A stretch of 35,312 bases of DNA from NCBI GenBank assembly GCA_002320665.1, contig DCKO01000106.1, positions 1-35,312 of the forward strand, read 5' to 3'. A program made the translations under genes and the position numbers. The notes under the pieces were generated by a model, which saw only the letters and a program-made list of their open reading frames with translations, searched no databases and had not been told where the DNA came from. Below, piece after piece: positions 9,390 to 16,468 of this stretch (positions are counted from its first letter, which is position 1; every line of letters starts with the position of its first letter). The stretch comes from Micavibrio sp. UBA1672 (GTDB lineage Bacteria; Pseudomonadota; Alphaproteobacteria; Micavibrionales; Micavibrionaceae).

Positions 9390-10359
9390 TCCCTGAACTT
9401 TCTGCTTTACCACGCTCTCTATATTGAGGTCGTGATCCACTTTCATGCAAAACGCGAACTAGTATTTCTGCTGTTAAGCCTTGCACAATCAAAATCAGTG
9501 ATACAACGCATAACATCACACCTAATAAAAGCAAAGGTCTTCCACCAATTGATGCACCAAGAATTATTTTTATGCCGACAAGATACAGGCAGATCAAAAA
9601 CCCAATCGTGCCAATAACAAGTCCAATACCACCAAAGAAATGAAGAGGTCGATGTAAATAACGATGTAGGAATGTGACAAGCAACAAATCAAGCAATACG
9701 CGAAATGTACGATCTAATCCGTATTTGGATACACCTGCTTTTCGTGAATGATGATTTACTTCAACTTCTATTATTTTACCGCCAACTTCTTTGACTAACG
9801 CAGGTATAAAGCGATGCAATTCTCCATAAAGACGAATGCGTTTGATAATAGATGCCCTGTAAACTTTCAAAGAGCAGCCAAAGTCATGCAACTCCAAGCC
9901 TGATATTTTGCAGATAATTTTATTGGCAATCTTGGAAAGAAATACTCTTAAAAAATAATCGTGTCTTTTTTTACGCCAACCAGAAACCATATCAACATTT
10001 TCTGATTCCAGCTTTTCGAGCATTTTTTTAATATCTGATGGGTCATTCTGCAAATCCCCATCCATTGTTATTATTATTTCCCCTTGAGCCTGATCGAAAC
10101 CAGCCTGCATAGCCGTAGACTGGCCATAATTTCGGGCAAAATATGTTGGTTTAAGTGATGGGTATTGCTCGGAAAGGTGTTCCAGTTTCTCTACTGTACC
10201 ATCTGTTGATCCATCATCGATTATGAGTAACTCGTAGGATTCATTAATTTCTTTTTGAAAAATGCCATCTATACGCTCAACAAGTTCTTTTATGTTATCT
10301 GCTTCATTATATGCAGGAACAATAATGGATATATAAGGTTTCTGAAAATCCGTTTTCAT
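9346..10359 (-). CDS. GT2 glycosyltransferase, dolichyl/undecaprenyl-phosphate sugar synthase type
   Basis: 337 residues. The GT-A domain carries ISIIVPAYNE, DDGSTDGT, the DGDLQNDP metal/nucleotide motif, SGWRKKRHD and DFGCSLKVYR. Two C-terminal membrane helices follow (about 238-265 and 275-302). This layout matches DPM1/ArnC/GtrB-like enzymes, which transfer a sugar from a nucleotide donor to a polyprenyl phosphate at the inner face of the cytoplasmic membrane. The usual family end is near PQYRER; the last 20-25 Ser/Ala/Glu-rich residues are read out of the overlapping methyltransferase gene. It probably feeds the YfhO-like protein encoded just upstream. The sugar is unknown. Confidence 0.88.
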   Translation of the reverse strand: MKTDFQKPYISIIVPAYNEADNIKELVERIDGIFQKEINESYELLIIDDGSTDGTVEKLEHLSEQYPSLKPTYFARNYGQSTAMQAGFDQAQGEIIITMDGDLQNDPSDIKKMLEKLESENVDMVSGWRKKRHDYFLRVFLSKIANKIICKISGLELHDFGCSLKVYRASIIKRIRLYGELHRFIPALVKEVGGKIIEVEVNHHSRKAGVSKYGLDRTFRVLLDLLLVTFLHRYLHRPLHFFGGIGLVIGTIGFLICLYLVGIKIILGASIGGRPLLLLGVMLCVVSLILIVQGLTAEILVRVLHESGSRPQYRERGKAESSGNGSASEEAAIQRRA

Positions 10360-10389
10360 TATTTTTTCTATGGTTAAATTGTGTTTCGA

Positions 10390-12489
10390 TCATTTGTATG
10401 GCGGTTCATAGATAAATTCAACATCATTTTTACCCGAAGGGATATCTATGCTCCATAATGCCCCATATGCAGGCACGATATTCTGTTGCTTGCCGTTTAC
10501 AAAAGCTTTCCAATTTTTGTTATAGCTATTTGACACAATCAAAACTCCGTTTTCGGTTGTCTCAACAAATAGCTTTATCGTATCAGGCTTATATTCTTTC
10601 ACGTCAATATTATATTCACCCTTTTTTAAACGTGAGTAATCATTCGATCTATAAACATCTTCTTGTATGAATGCGGTTTCCCTTAGTTTATTAATATTTA
10701 TATTTGCTATCTGGTTGTTTAAGTCATCTTCGTTACCATATGGCATGGCCTCATAAACAACATACCATCTAGGGAGAACGTAAGGATTTTCATATATTAT
10801 GAAGTCACGGCCTTTATAAATATCTCTCAAATTGCTCAAGAGCTTTTCTTTTGTGCTTAATCTGGCCCATGCTTTTTCAGGCAATGTCTCTGGCCACGCT
10901 TTAAAGTTTGACGTATTTAGTTTTAGCTCAGAAACAATGTATTTAACGTTCAACAAAGAAAGGTGCGGTAAGCTGTAATACTTATCGATATTAACCTCTC
11001 CTGTCTCAGGGTCTTCATCCAGTGAGTTAAAGTAGAAATAGTGCTCGTTCCGGTTAAGTTGCTCTATAGAATTCAGATTGCCTTGCTTTGATTTTAGGTA
11101 AGGATTAACTAGACCATTCCAGATACTCAGATAAGCCTTCGGATATATATTCATATATCCACTGGCAGTCTCAATACCATATGTATTGAGTAAAGCAGGC
11201 TCCAAAACACGAGATGCCATAACAGCTCGATATGGCCCGCTATCCTCTAACTGAATTTTTTGAGCTAACGTCTCTAATCTGGGTGATTGGAAAAACGTAA
11301 TATAACTACCTTGTGTTATCCAACCATAAATCGATGTTTCATAGGTTTTATAGAGTTGAGGAACATAAATCAGACCAATAGCAATAATTGTCAAATATGC
11401 TTTTTTCCAGAACTTTAAGAAATGATCAGTTTGAAGTGCGTAATGCAACAATATCCCTAGTAACACGCCATGTATAAAAAATAATGATCTTACGAATTTG
11501 CCTAGAGAAATGCTCTCAATGATTGATGGAATAAAAGGGAATATATCGCGCAAGTTACCTTCAAACAGGATCATTAGCTCCGCGACGATTACACACACAC
11601 ATAGCAATATGATTATCTTTTTATCAAAATAACCCGTTTGCTTTTTACACCCAGACAAAGCAAAGGGCACAATACAAAGATATGAGATTAATAACCAAAC
11701 TCTATAGTTTTTTAGTAACTCTAATAAGGTAGGATATCCTTGAACGGCTGCCTCTCCATATCGGTGAGATTCTCCGGCATTTGAAAACGTCCCCCAAATG
11801 GAAGGAATATGAATAGCTAAAATTACAGAGCATAGAGCTATAAAATAACTGAAGAACCTAAAAGATAAATTTCCTCGTGCAAAAACAAACCATGCAAAAA
11901 TTGCAGGTAAACAATAGGCCAAATCAAGAATAAATGAACCACATAGTGCGTAAAACAGCCCTATGGCAAGTACATATAAAAATCCTTTAATGTACCTTTC
12001 TTCTGACAATGCCCGTTCTACTAGCCAAATCACTAGAGGTATAAAGCCGTAACTAAAGCTATGGTAATACGCTAATGTCTGATTGCTCAGAAACAATAAA
12101 CCTGCGAGTAAAGAAGGCGTGTGATCCAACTTCAAGTAATCACGACATAGCTTGTAAGTAAAAAAACCTGCTATAAACTGCCCTATAAACCGCTGTAAAG
12201 GAAGAACCAGCCAATCGGGCAGTATTAGCATAAGAACAAAATGAATATCAAAATAGCGAACGACATTAGCGCTTAGGTCAACACCGGAACTGGAGTACGG
12301 AAACCAATACATTACTCCATATTCCCAGAACTGATTTGCCATAGTGACATATCTACTGAAAAAACTGTCTGCACTATCCCATAACGGGTTATAGGAAAAT
12401 GGACCAAATGCGATATAAGGAAGAATCAGGACTAAGCTGAATAATGCAAATACGTTATAATCTTTTTCAAATAAGCTCTTAAAGTTCAT
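10390..12489 (-). CDS. YfhO-like polytopic membrane protein, probable lipid-linked-sugar glycosyltransferase
   Basis: 699 residues from the ATG at 12489, preceded by GGAAAA at suitable spacing; an upstream TTG at 12549 is possible but less likely. Roughly a dozen hydrophobic helices (about residues 15-430) are followed by a soluble C-terminal domain. That domain ends in a YfhO-like beta region: GVLIVSNSYNKNWKAFVNGK, then PAYGALWSIDIPSG and FIYEPP. The N-terminal loop has WDSADSFFSRY, where GT-C enzymes keep acidic residues. YfhO-family proteins in Gram-positives glycosylate teichoic acids using polyprenyl-phosphate sugars. A GT-C role here, using the product of the next gene, is inference. 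It appears to be first in the operon. Confidence 0.75.
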   Translation of the reverse strand: MNFKSLFEKDYNVFALFSLVLILPYIAFGPFSYNPLWDSADSFFSRYVTMANQFWEYGVMYWFPYSSSGVDLSANVVRYFDIHFVLMLILPDWLVLPLQRFIGQFIAGFFTYKLCRDYLKLDHTPSLLAGLLFLSNQTLAYYHSFSYGFIPLVIWLVERALSEERYIKGFLYVLAIGLFYALCGSFILDLAYCLPAIFAWFVFARGNLSFRFFSYFIALCSVILAIHIPSIWGTFSNAGESHRYGEAAVQGYPTLLELLKNYRVWLLISYLCIVPFALSGCKKQTGYFDKKIIILLCVCVIVAELMILFEGNLRDIFPFIPSIIESISLGKFVRSLFFIHGVLLGILLHYALQTDHFLKFWKKAYLTIIAIGLIYVPQLYKTYETSIYGWITQGSYITFFQSPRLETLAQKIQLEDSGPYRAVMASRVLEPALLNTYGIETASGYMNIYPKAYLSIWNGLVNPYLKSKQGNLNSIEQLNRNEHYFYFNSLDEDPETGEVNIDKYYSLPHLSLLNVKYIVSELKLNTSNFKAWPETLPEKAWARLSTKEKLLSNLRDIYKGRDFIIYENPYVLPRWYVVYEAMPYGNEDDLNNQIANININKLRETAFIQEDVYRSNDYSRLKKGEYNIDVKEYKPDTIKLFVETTENGVLIVSNSYNKNWKAFVNGKQQNIVPAYGALWSIDIPSGKNDVEFIYEPPYK

Positions 12490-12561
12490 CGATATTTTCC
12501 GTTTAAGTACAAACGAAAAATAGCTACCACATAGTTGTAGGTAGAACAATAGCGATAAAAG

Positions 12562-12591
12562 TTAACAAATTATTAAAACCTTTCTTATACG
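12562..12591 (+). promoter_or_regulatory. Candidate sigma-70-type promoter for the small plus-strand gene
   Basis: TTAACA at 12562-12567 and TTATAC at 12585-12590 are separated by 17 bp, close to the TTGACA/TATAAT pattern, within the gap between two divergent genes. It would give a leader of about 90 bases before the ATG at 12686. An inverted repeat ATGTAG/CTACAT (12599-12604 and 12626-12631) lies just downstream. This is pattern matching only. Confidence 0.4.
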
Positions 12592-12685
12592 ATATATCAT
12601 GTAGTAGTTTATTTTGAGAGCGCCGCTACATATTTCAGAACATGGGTAAAACGTTAAGCCTTTTATGAGGTCGATAAGGTTTGCC

Positions 12686-12883
12686 ATGAAAAATAACAAA
12701 AATCTAAATATTTCATCTAATGACATCAAAAGAGCCTATCTGCAAGCAGCTCAAGTAGTTTCTATTTATGGGGAGAAGTACCTCCCTATATTCGAAAGAA
12801 TTGAAAAGGAATATTTAAAACAAAAGCAAAAGATGGCGACATTGAGAAGAATAGACGAAATAGCAGTGGACAAAAATATTTAA
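12686..12883 (+). CDS. Small hypothetical protein
   Basis: 65 residues from the ATG at 12686, chosen over 12665 because an AAGG stands 8-9 bases before it. The sequence is charged and helical. Its centre reads YGEKYLPIFERIEKEY, followed by a Lys/Gln-rich helix and RRIDEIA. I recall small alphaproteobacterial proteins of unknown function with a similar YG..YLP.FERLE core, but I cannot name a family. It is followed by a 12-bp tandem repeat and a tRNA-like scrap, so it may belong to an accessory insertion. No function is proposed. Confidence 0.6.
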   Translation: MKNNKNLNISSNDIKRAYLQAAQVVSIYGEKYLPIFERIEKEYLKQKQKMATLRRIDEIAVDKNI

Positions 12884-12903
12884 AAACGATAGAAAAATCT
12901 AGT

Positions 12904-12960
12904 ACACAAAACAGGACACAAAACAGGACACAAAACAGGACACAAATTAGTACACAAATT
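12904..12960 (+). repeat. 12-bp tandem (iteron-like) repeat array
   Basis: Three exact copies of ACACAAAACAGG (12904-12915, 12916-12927, 12928-12939), one variant copy ACACAAATTAGT and a truncated ACACAAATT stand head to tail. A/T-rich DNA follows directly. Near helical-turn spacing and an adjacent A/T-rich stretch recall protein-binding iterons, but no replication gene is present. Confidence 0.85.
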
Positions 12961-13025
12961 TAATATTAGATATTTTATATATTAATTAAGTCATTGTTTT
13001 TATTTATTAAATATCCCTACGATTT

Positions 13026-13053
13026 ATTGGTTTCAATCTCGCTGGGGGCACCA
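13026..13053 (+). other. Degenerate tRNA 3'-end-like sequence (possible attachment-site scar)
   Basis: CTCGC (T-stem 3' half position, 13038-13042), TGGGGGC (acceptor 3' half position, 13043-13049), A and CCA (13051-13053) follow one another with tRNA spacing. They come after a seven-base TTTCAAT in the T-loop position. The 5' T-stem half (ATTGG) pairs only at the two loop-proximal positions plus one wobble, and no anticodon arm or 5' acceptor half is found upstream. It is therefore not a tRNA gene. It could be the fragment left by integration into a tRNA, possibly tRNA-Glu-like, or coincidence. Confidence 0.35.
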
Positions 13054-13076
13054 CTTGATATAGTCAGAGGCAAATA

Positions 13077-14465
13077 ATGATACACCTGACTAATATTGTT
13101 GATACGTTTCCTTCGGTTAAGATTCCTAATGATAATGGCGGCTTGCCTGTAGAAGTCTCGCTTATTGCACAGCTGGGACATGGTGCTGGCAATCATCTTT
13201 TTTCTCATGTTGCTGCGCGGCAAACAGGACATGCAGAATTTATTGACGAACTTGATGAACCATCGGCAAAACTCGGTGGCACTCATTTTGATCTAGATGA
13301 TACAACGTCTCTTTATTCCTTTATCGTGGGACCAAAAGGTCATCCATTTCATAGACATGCCGGTCATCGAATATTTACTGCGGTTTCCTGTAGTGGTGGT
13401 GCGCAGTTGAGATTTTCTACTGCTACTGAGGCTGAAATAAAAGAAAACCCTCATAAATTCATCGACCACCTTCACTTTATCAATATACCGCCAGATTGTC
13501 TTTTCACTGTGCGTTTTGGAGGAGAAACATGGCATCAATTCTGGCCTTTATCTAAAAACTCACTTCATCCAGTTTTCTTTGCTTTATCCTGTCATACCGA
13601 TGAGCTAGGCGGCAATTTACCTGAAGAGTTAAAGGAGAAAATAAAGGCAAACAAAGCTGATATCCCTTCATTGACTGAATTATTACCTGATGAGGTTTCG
13701 AAGCTTATTCATTCAAAGAATTTCAAGGAAGAGATTATTCCAACGACAACACTGTCTCTGGATGCGGCAGCTGGAACAGTTCAACGCAAAGTCTGTGACT
13801 CATTCAGAGGAAAAATGGGTATCTTAAGAGGCGCTTGGGGTAACTGGTATGGTTCGGGCGGGTATATTACTCAAACTGATTTGACAAAAACCGTAATCGA
13901 GATGGATAAAACACCGGTGCAGTCATTGTTAAGAGAGCACCTGAAGGGTGTTCGGTTACACCATGAAGATACTTTTATGCTCTCTTTGAAAGGGATTGAT
14001 TTTAAAACGCTTAAGGCGGAAAATATTCTGGAGTTATTGCTTGAGGGTTTTTTAATGAATGCTCCTTGTGGTGTCTCAAGACTAATGTTGCTCCGTAATG
14101 TACTTGTGAAGCCTCTAGGATTGAGAACGTCACCTCTGGGCTGTCCAGTTTCATCCTTACTGTCAGAAGATATGAGCAATTTATTTGCTCAAAAATATCC
14201 TGTTCTGGATAAAAAAATAGAAAAAAACGGATCAATGGCACAAGTGATTTTGGGAGCGAATGACAAACATTTACAATTCAGATCTTGTGTTGGTGTTGAA
14301 TTGGTTAGTGAAACTCATGCAAAAATCACTTTAGGCACACGTGTTCATTGCAGGAACCTTTTCGGGCGTGTTTATATGTCTGCAATAGATTACACGCACC
14401 GCAAATACATCACACCAACTATGTTGCGCAGAGCTACTGATTATATACTGTTGCAAATTAAATAG
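13077..14465 (+). CDS. Cupin-like domain fused to DUF2867 domain
   Basis: 462 residues; ATG after AGAGG. Residues about 75-170 look like a cupin-type metal site: HPFHRHAGH (H82, H85, H87, H90 region) with GGAQLRF, then FGGETWHQFWP about 60 residues later. About 220-460 matches DUF2867: LMLLRNVLVKPLGL, GANDKHLQFRS, then THAKITLGTRVHCRNLFGRVY and a final THRKYITPTMLRR. DUF2867 is known as a small stand-alone domain or fused to NAD(P)-binding sugar/nucleotide epimerase-like proteins; a cupin partner is unfamiliar to me. The product may be a cytosolic enzyme, with no signal peptide or membrane segment. It stands alone between the repeat region and exoD. Confidence 0.72.
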   Translation: MIHLTNIVDTFPSVKIPNDNGGLPVEVSLIAQLGHGAGNHLFSHVAARQTGHAEFIDELDEPSAKLGGTHFDLDDTTSLYSFIVGPKGHPFHRHAGHRIFTAVSCSGGAQLRFSTATEAEIKENPHKFIDHLHFINIPPDCLFTVRFGGETWHQFWPLSKNSLHPVFFALSCHTDELGGNLPEELKEKIKANKADIPSLTELLPDEVSKLIHSKNFKEEIIPTTTLSLDAAAGTVQRKVCDSFRGKMGILRGAWGNWYGSGGYITQTDLTKTVIEMDKTPVQSLLREHLKGVRLHHEDTFMLSLKGIDFKTLKAENILELLLEGFLMNAPCGVSRLMLLRNVLVKPLGLRTSPLGCPVSSLLSEDMSNLFAQKYPVLDKKIEKNGSMAQVILGANDKHLQFRSCVGVELVSETHAKITLGTRVHCRNLFGRVYMSAIDYTHRKYITPTMLRRATDYILLQIK

Positions 14466-14482
14466 TTTTCACACTCGCCACC

Positions 14483-14500
14483 CTGCTACATTTCTGCTAC
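14483..14500 (+). repeat. CTGCTAC direct repeat upstream of exoD-like gene
   Basis: CTGCTAC occurs at 14483-14489 and 14494-14500, 11 bp apart, one helical turn. It ends ten bases before the ATG at 14510, in the 44-bp gap after the cupin/DUF2867 gene. No Shine-Dalgarno sequence is visible in the gap. A regulator-binding site is possible, and so is chance. Confidence 0.3.
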
Positions 14501-14509
14501 GTCATAAAT

Positions 14510-15127
14510 ATGAATTCGATATCGGATATTTTCAAAAACCTTGATGAGACTTTGACTGGTGAGCGTGTAAGCGTTGATCACTTGCTTTTGGCATTGCATG
14601 AGCGGGGGTTCGGGTTTTTGCTTTTGCTCTTTGCCGCGCCGATGGCTTTGCCTATCCCTGTGCCGCCTGTGATTAATGTGATGCTGGCTAGCCCCTTGAT
14701 CCTGCTGACGGCGCAGCAAGCGATGGGGCGGCATACGATTTGGTTGCCGGCTTGGATGCGCAAGAAAGATATCTCCCGCGAGAAAATGAGTAAAATGATC
14801 AACAGCCTGATCCCGTGGTTTGATCGGCTGGAAACCATTGTAAAGCCTAGGTTACAGTTTATAACATCGGGGATTTTTTCATACTTAATTGGAATTTTAG
14901 GATTAATTATGGCTTTGGCTGTATGCATTCCGCTTCCGCTTACGAATACAGTACCGAGCCTTGGGATTGCACTGATGTCGATTGGCGTGATTTCAAGGGA
15001 TGGCTTTGCTGTAATTCTGGGCGCAGTGATTGGTATGGCATGGGTTAGCATGTTGTGCATTGCCTTTGCGTTTTTGGGTATGGAAAGCTTTGAGTTTGTA
15101 AAGGAAACAATTAAGAGCTTTATATAA
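14510..15127 (+). CDS. exoD: ExoD-family inner-membrane protein
   Basis: 205 residues of the ExoD family: an N-terminal cytosolic helix with DHLLLALHERGFG, then LLLLFAAPMALPIPVPP near 35-55, and further membrane segments around 120-145, 148-165 and 170-195. The recurring PLP.PP-type turns and a proline-rich re-entrant-looking segment are typical. The family is named for a Sinorhizobium gene needed for normal exopolysaccharide production and alkali tolerance; its biochemical activity is not settled. Its TAA abuts the ATG of dsbB (TAAATG), so the two are surely co-transcribed. Confidence 0.85.
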   Translation: MNSISDIFKNLDETLTGERVSVDHLLLALHERGFGFLLLLFAAPMALPIPVPPVINVMLASPLILLTAQQAMGRHTIWLPAWMRKKDISREKMSKMINSLIPWFDRLETIVKPRLQFITSGIFSYLIGILGLIMALAVCIPLPLTNTVPSLGIALMSIGVISRDGFAVILGAVIGMAWVSMLCIAFAFLGMESFEFVKETIKSFI

Positions 15128-15667
15128 ATGACTAGTATTTTACGGATTTTATCCTGTCATAAATTTATTCTGGCCTTTGCGGGCCTGATTTCTGCGCTGG
15201 CGCTGGCGGCGGCATTTGCTTCGGAAATCTTTTTAGGGCTAGAGCCTTGTATATTATGCATCTATCAGCGCTATCCCTTTGCGATTGTCATGCTGCTTTC
15301 GCTTATATTTCTTGTGGCTTTTCGCAAATCGGATAAATCAATGCGTATAGGGCTGGTTTTCTGCGCTCTGGTGATGCTGGCCAATAGCGGCATAGCAACC
15401 TATCACACAGGGGTAGAGCAAAAATGGTGGGACAGCACCGAGGCTTGCACGTTTAACCTCCCCTTAGATGAAGAGCAAAACTGGCTAGAAAATATCATGA
15501 GTGCGCCAATGGGCCGTTGTGATGAGATTCCATGGCAAGACCCGATTTTGGGCCTATCCATGGCGAATTATAATATCATGCTGTGTTTTGGTCTTTTTGT
15601 TTTGTGTTTACTCAGTGCGGGGATTAAGCCGCGTAATCGAGAAGAAACAAAACCCCAACCAGAATAA
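15128..15667 (+). CDS. dsbB: Disulfide bond formation protein B (DsbB)
   Basis: 179 residues with four membrane helices. The first periplasmic loop holds the C41-I-L-C44 redox pair in EPCILCIYQRYPF, and the second holds C107 (EACTF) and C131 (GRCDEIPW). The cysteine arrangement and numbering closely follow E. coli DsbB (C41/C44 and C104/C130). It reoxidises a periplasmic DsbA and passes electrons to ubiquinone; the Arg after YQ (R48) is the quinone-proximal residue. No dsbA lies in the window. It follows exoD without a gap, and the strand changes after it. Confidence 0.9.
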   Translation: MTSILRILSCHKFILAFAGLISALALAAAFASEIFLGLEPCILCIYQRYPFAIVMLLSLIFLVAFRKSDKSMRIGLVFCALVMLANSGIATYHTGVEQKWWDSTEACTFNLPLDEEQNWLENIMSAPMGRCDEIPWQDPILGLSMANYNIMLCFGLFVLCLLSAGIKPRNREETKPQPE

Positions 15668-15703
15668 AAGAATGAAAGAGGAAAAACCCGATTGATTCTT
15701 TTA
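15665..15703. terminator. Weak A/T-rich hairpin between convergent genes
   Basis: TAAAAGAAT (15665-15673) and ATTCTTTTA (15695-15703) form a nine-pair, almost G+C-free stem with a 21-base loop, in the 118-bp gap where dsbB meets the opposing DUF3592 gene. The position suits a bidirectional terminator, but the stem is weak and no long T-run follows. The rest of the gap to 15785 shows nothing else. Confidence 0.25.
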
Positions 15704-15785
15704 ATGTGCGCTTTTTGCCGAAATCAAATAAATCTTTAAACATTGCCGTAACCCTTGTGTACTATACCTTACAAAGAGTTCATTA

Positions 15786-16463
15786 CTATAGACCTTTTAT
15801 AAAAAGCAATGTTTTTTGCCATAAATCATGTAATTTACTGAGGTTTTTTTGTGAAAAAAGTTCATCTTTGCGAATTATTGGTGTAGTAAGCTGCCCTATT
15901 TCAGGCCTAGGTTCTTTTGATAGATAATAAATTGGAAATAGTGATATTAAAAAAGGAACACTATTTTTTGGATTTTTTGGGTCATAAAAAATATCCACTT
16001 CATCACCTTTTGAATATTTAATCTTAAATTTGCCTAATGGTAATCTACCGGAATTCTTGTAGAATTTTTGATTATTAACCGAATATCTATATTTTATACG
16101 ACAGAGAATTCCATATCTTCCTTCATAACTAAAATTTTCACATATGCCGCTTATATATATCCCTTTATTATAGAGCTTTATATTTCTTGGTAACTTAATA
16201 ATTAAATCAAATAGTGCAAAACTTAGAAATAACAAGAAAAGAAAAACCATCACACAGAATACAAAAAAGTCATGTGCTTCATTTCGATAAAAAGCAATAC
16301 AGAAAAAAAGAATAAAGAAGGCACTAAGTAATAAATGTCCAATAATTTTAAAAAAAATATGCTCGTTGAGATTTCTTAATGCTATTTCATTAAGCCGATT
16401 TTTCTTACGTAATTCTGCAATCAGATTTCTGGTTTCTTTGGTATAAAAAAGACTTGCAAACAT
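15786..16463 (-). CDS. DUF3592-like membrane protein
   Basis: 225 residues. A basic N-terminus is followed by two membrane helices (about 37-60 and 66-90), then a soluble beta domain. The domain's pattern RIKYRYSVNNQKFYKNS ... KGDEVDIFYDPKNPKNS is the DUF3592 signature, with its conserved YDPxNP turn. Function is unknown. The gene starts 5 bp after hflX stops, with AAGG inside the hflX end, so it is a trailing member of the hfq-hflX transcript. It is clearly more A+T-rich than hflX, consistent with a later addition. Confidence 0.7.
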   Translation of the reverse strand: MFASLFYTKETRNLIAELRKKNRLNEIALRNLNEHIFFKIIGHLLLSAFFILFFCIAFYRNEAHDFFVFCVMVFLFLLFLSFALFDLIIKLPRNIKLYNKGIYISGICENFSYEGRYGILCRIKYRYSVNNQKFYKNSGRLPLGKFKIKYSKGDEVDIFYDPKNPKNSVPFLISLFPIYYLSKEPRPEIGQLTTPIIRKDELFSQKNLSKLHDLWQKTLLFIKGL

Positions 16464-16468
16464 TCTTA

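Larger units (their letters stand above)
12884..13076. other. A+T-rich intergenic region with tandem repeats and tRNA-like scrap
   Basis: 193 bp without a convincing gene. It contains, in order, the 12-bp tandem repeat, about 60 bp of almost pure A/T (12960-13020), a tRNA-3'-end-like sequence ending in CCA, and the ribosome site (AGAGG) of the cupin/DUF2867 gene. Frame 1 is open from 12805 to a TAA at 12961-12963 and would read the repeats as TQNR units. It has no ATG, GTG or TTG, so it is not called as a gene. Confidence 0.6.

Noticed and set aside
12904..12960. CRISPR array
   Set aside because: Units of 12 bp are contiguous with no spacers and no cas genes nearby.
13026..13053. Intact tRNA gene
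   Set aside because: No 5' acceptor half, D-arm or anticodon arm upstream. The T-stem pairs poorly.
15706..15927. 73-codon plus-strand frame
   Set aside because: Overlaps the end of the opposing DUF3592 gene, has no ribosome site and no recognisable protein character.
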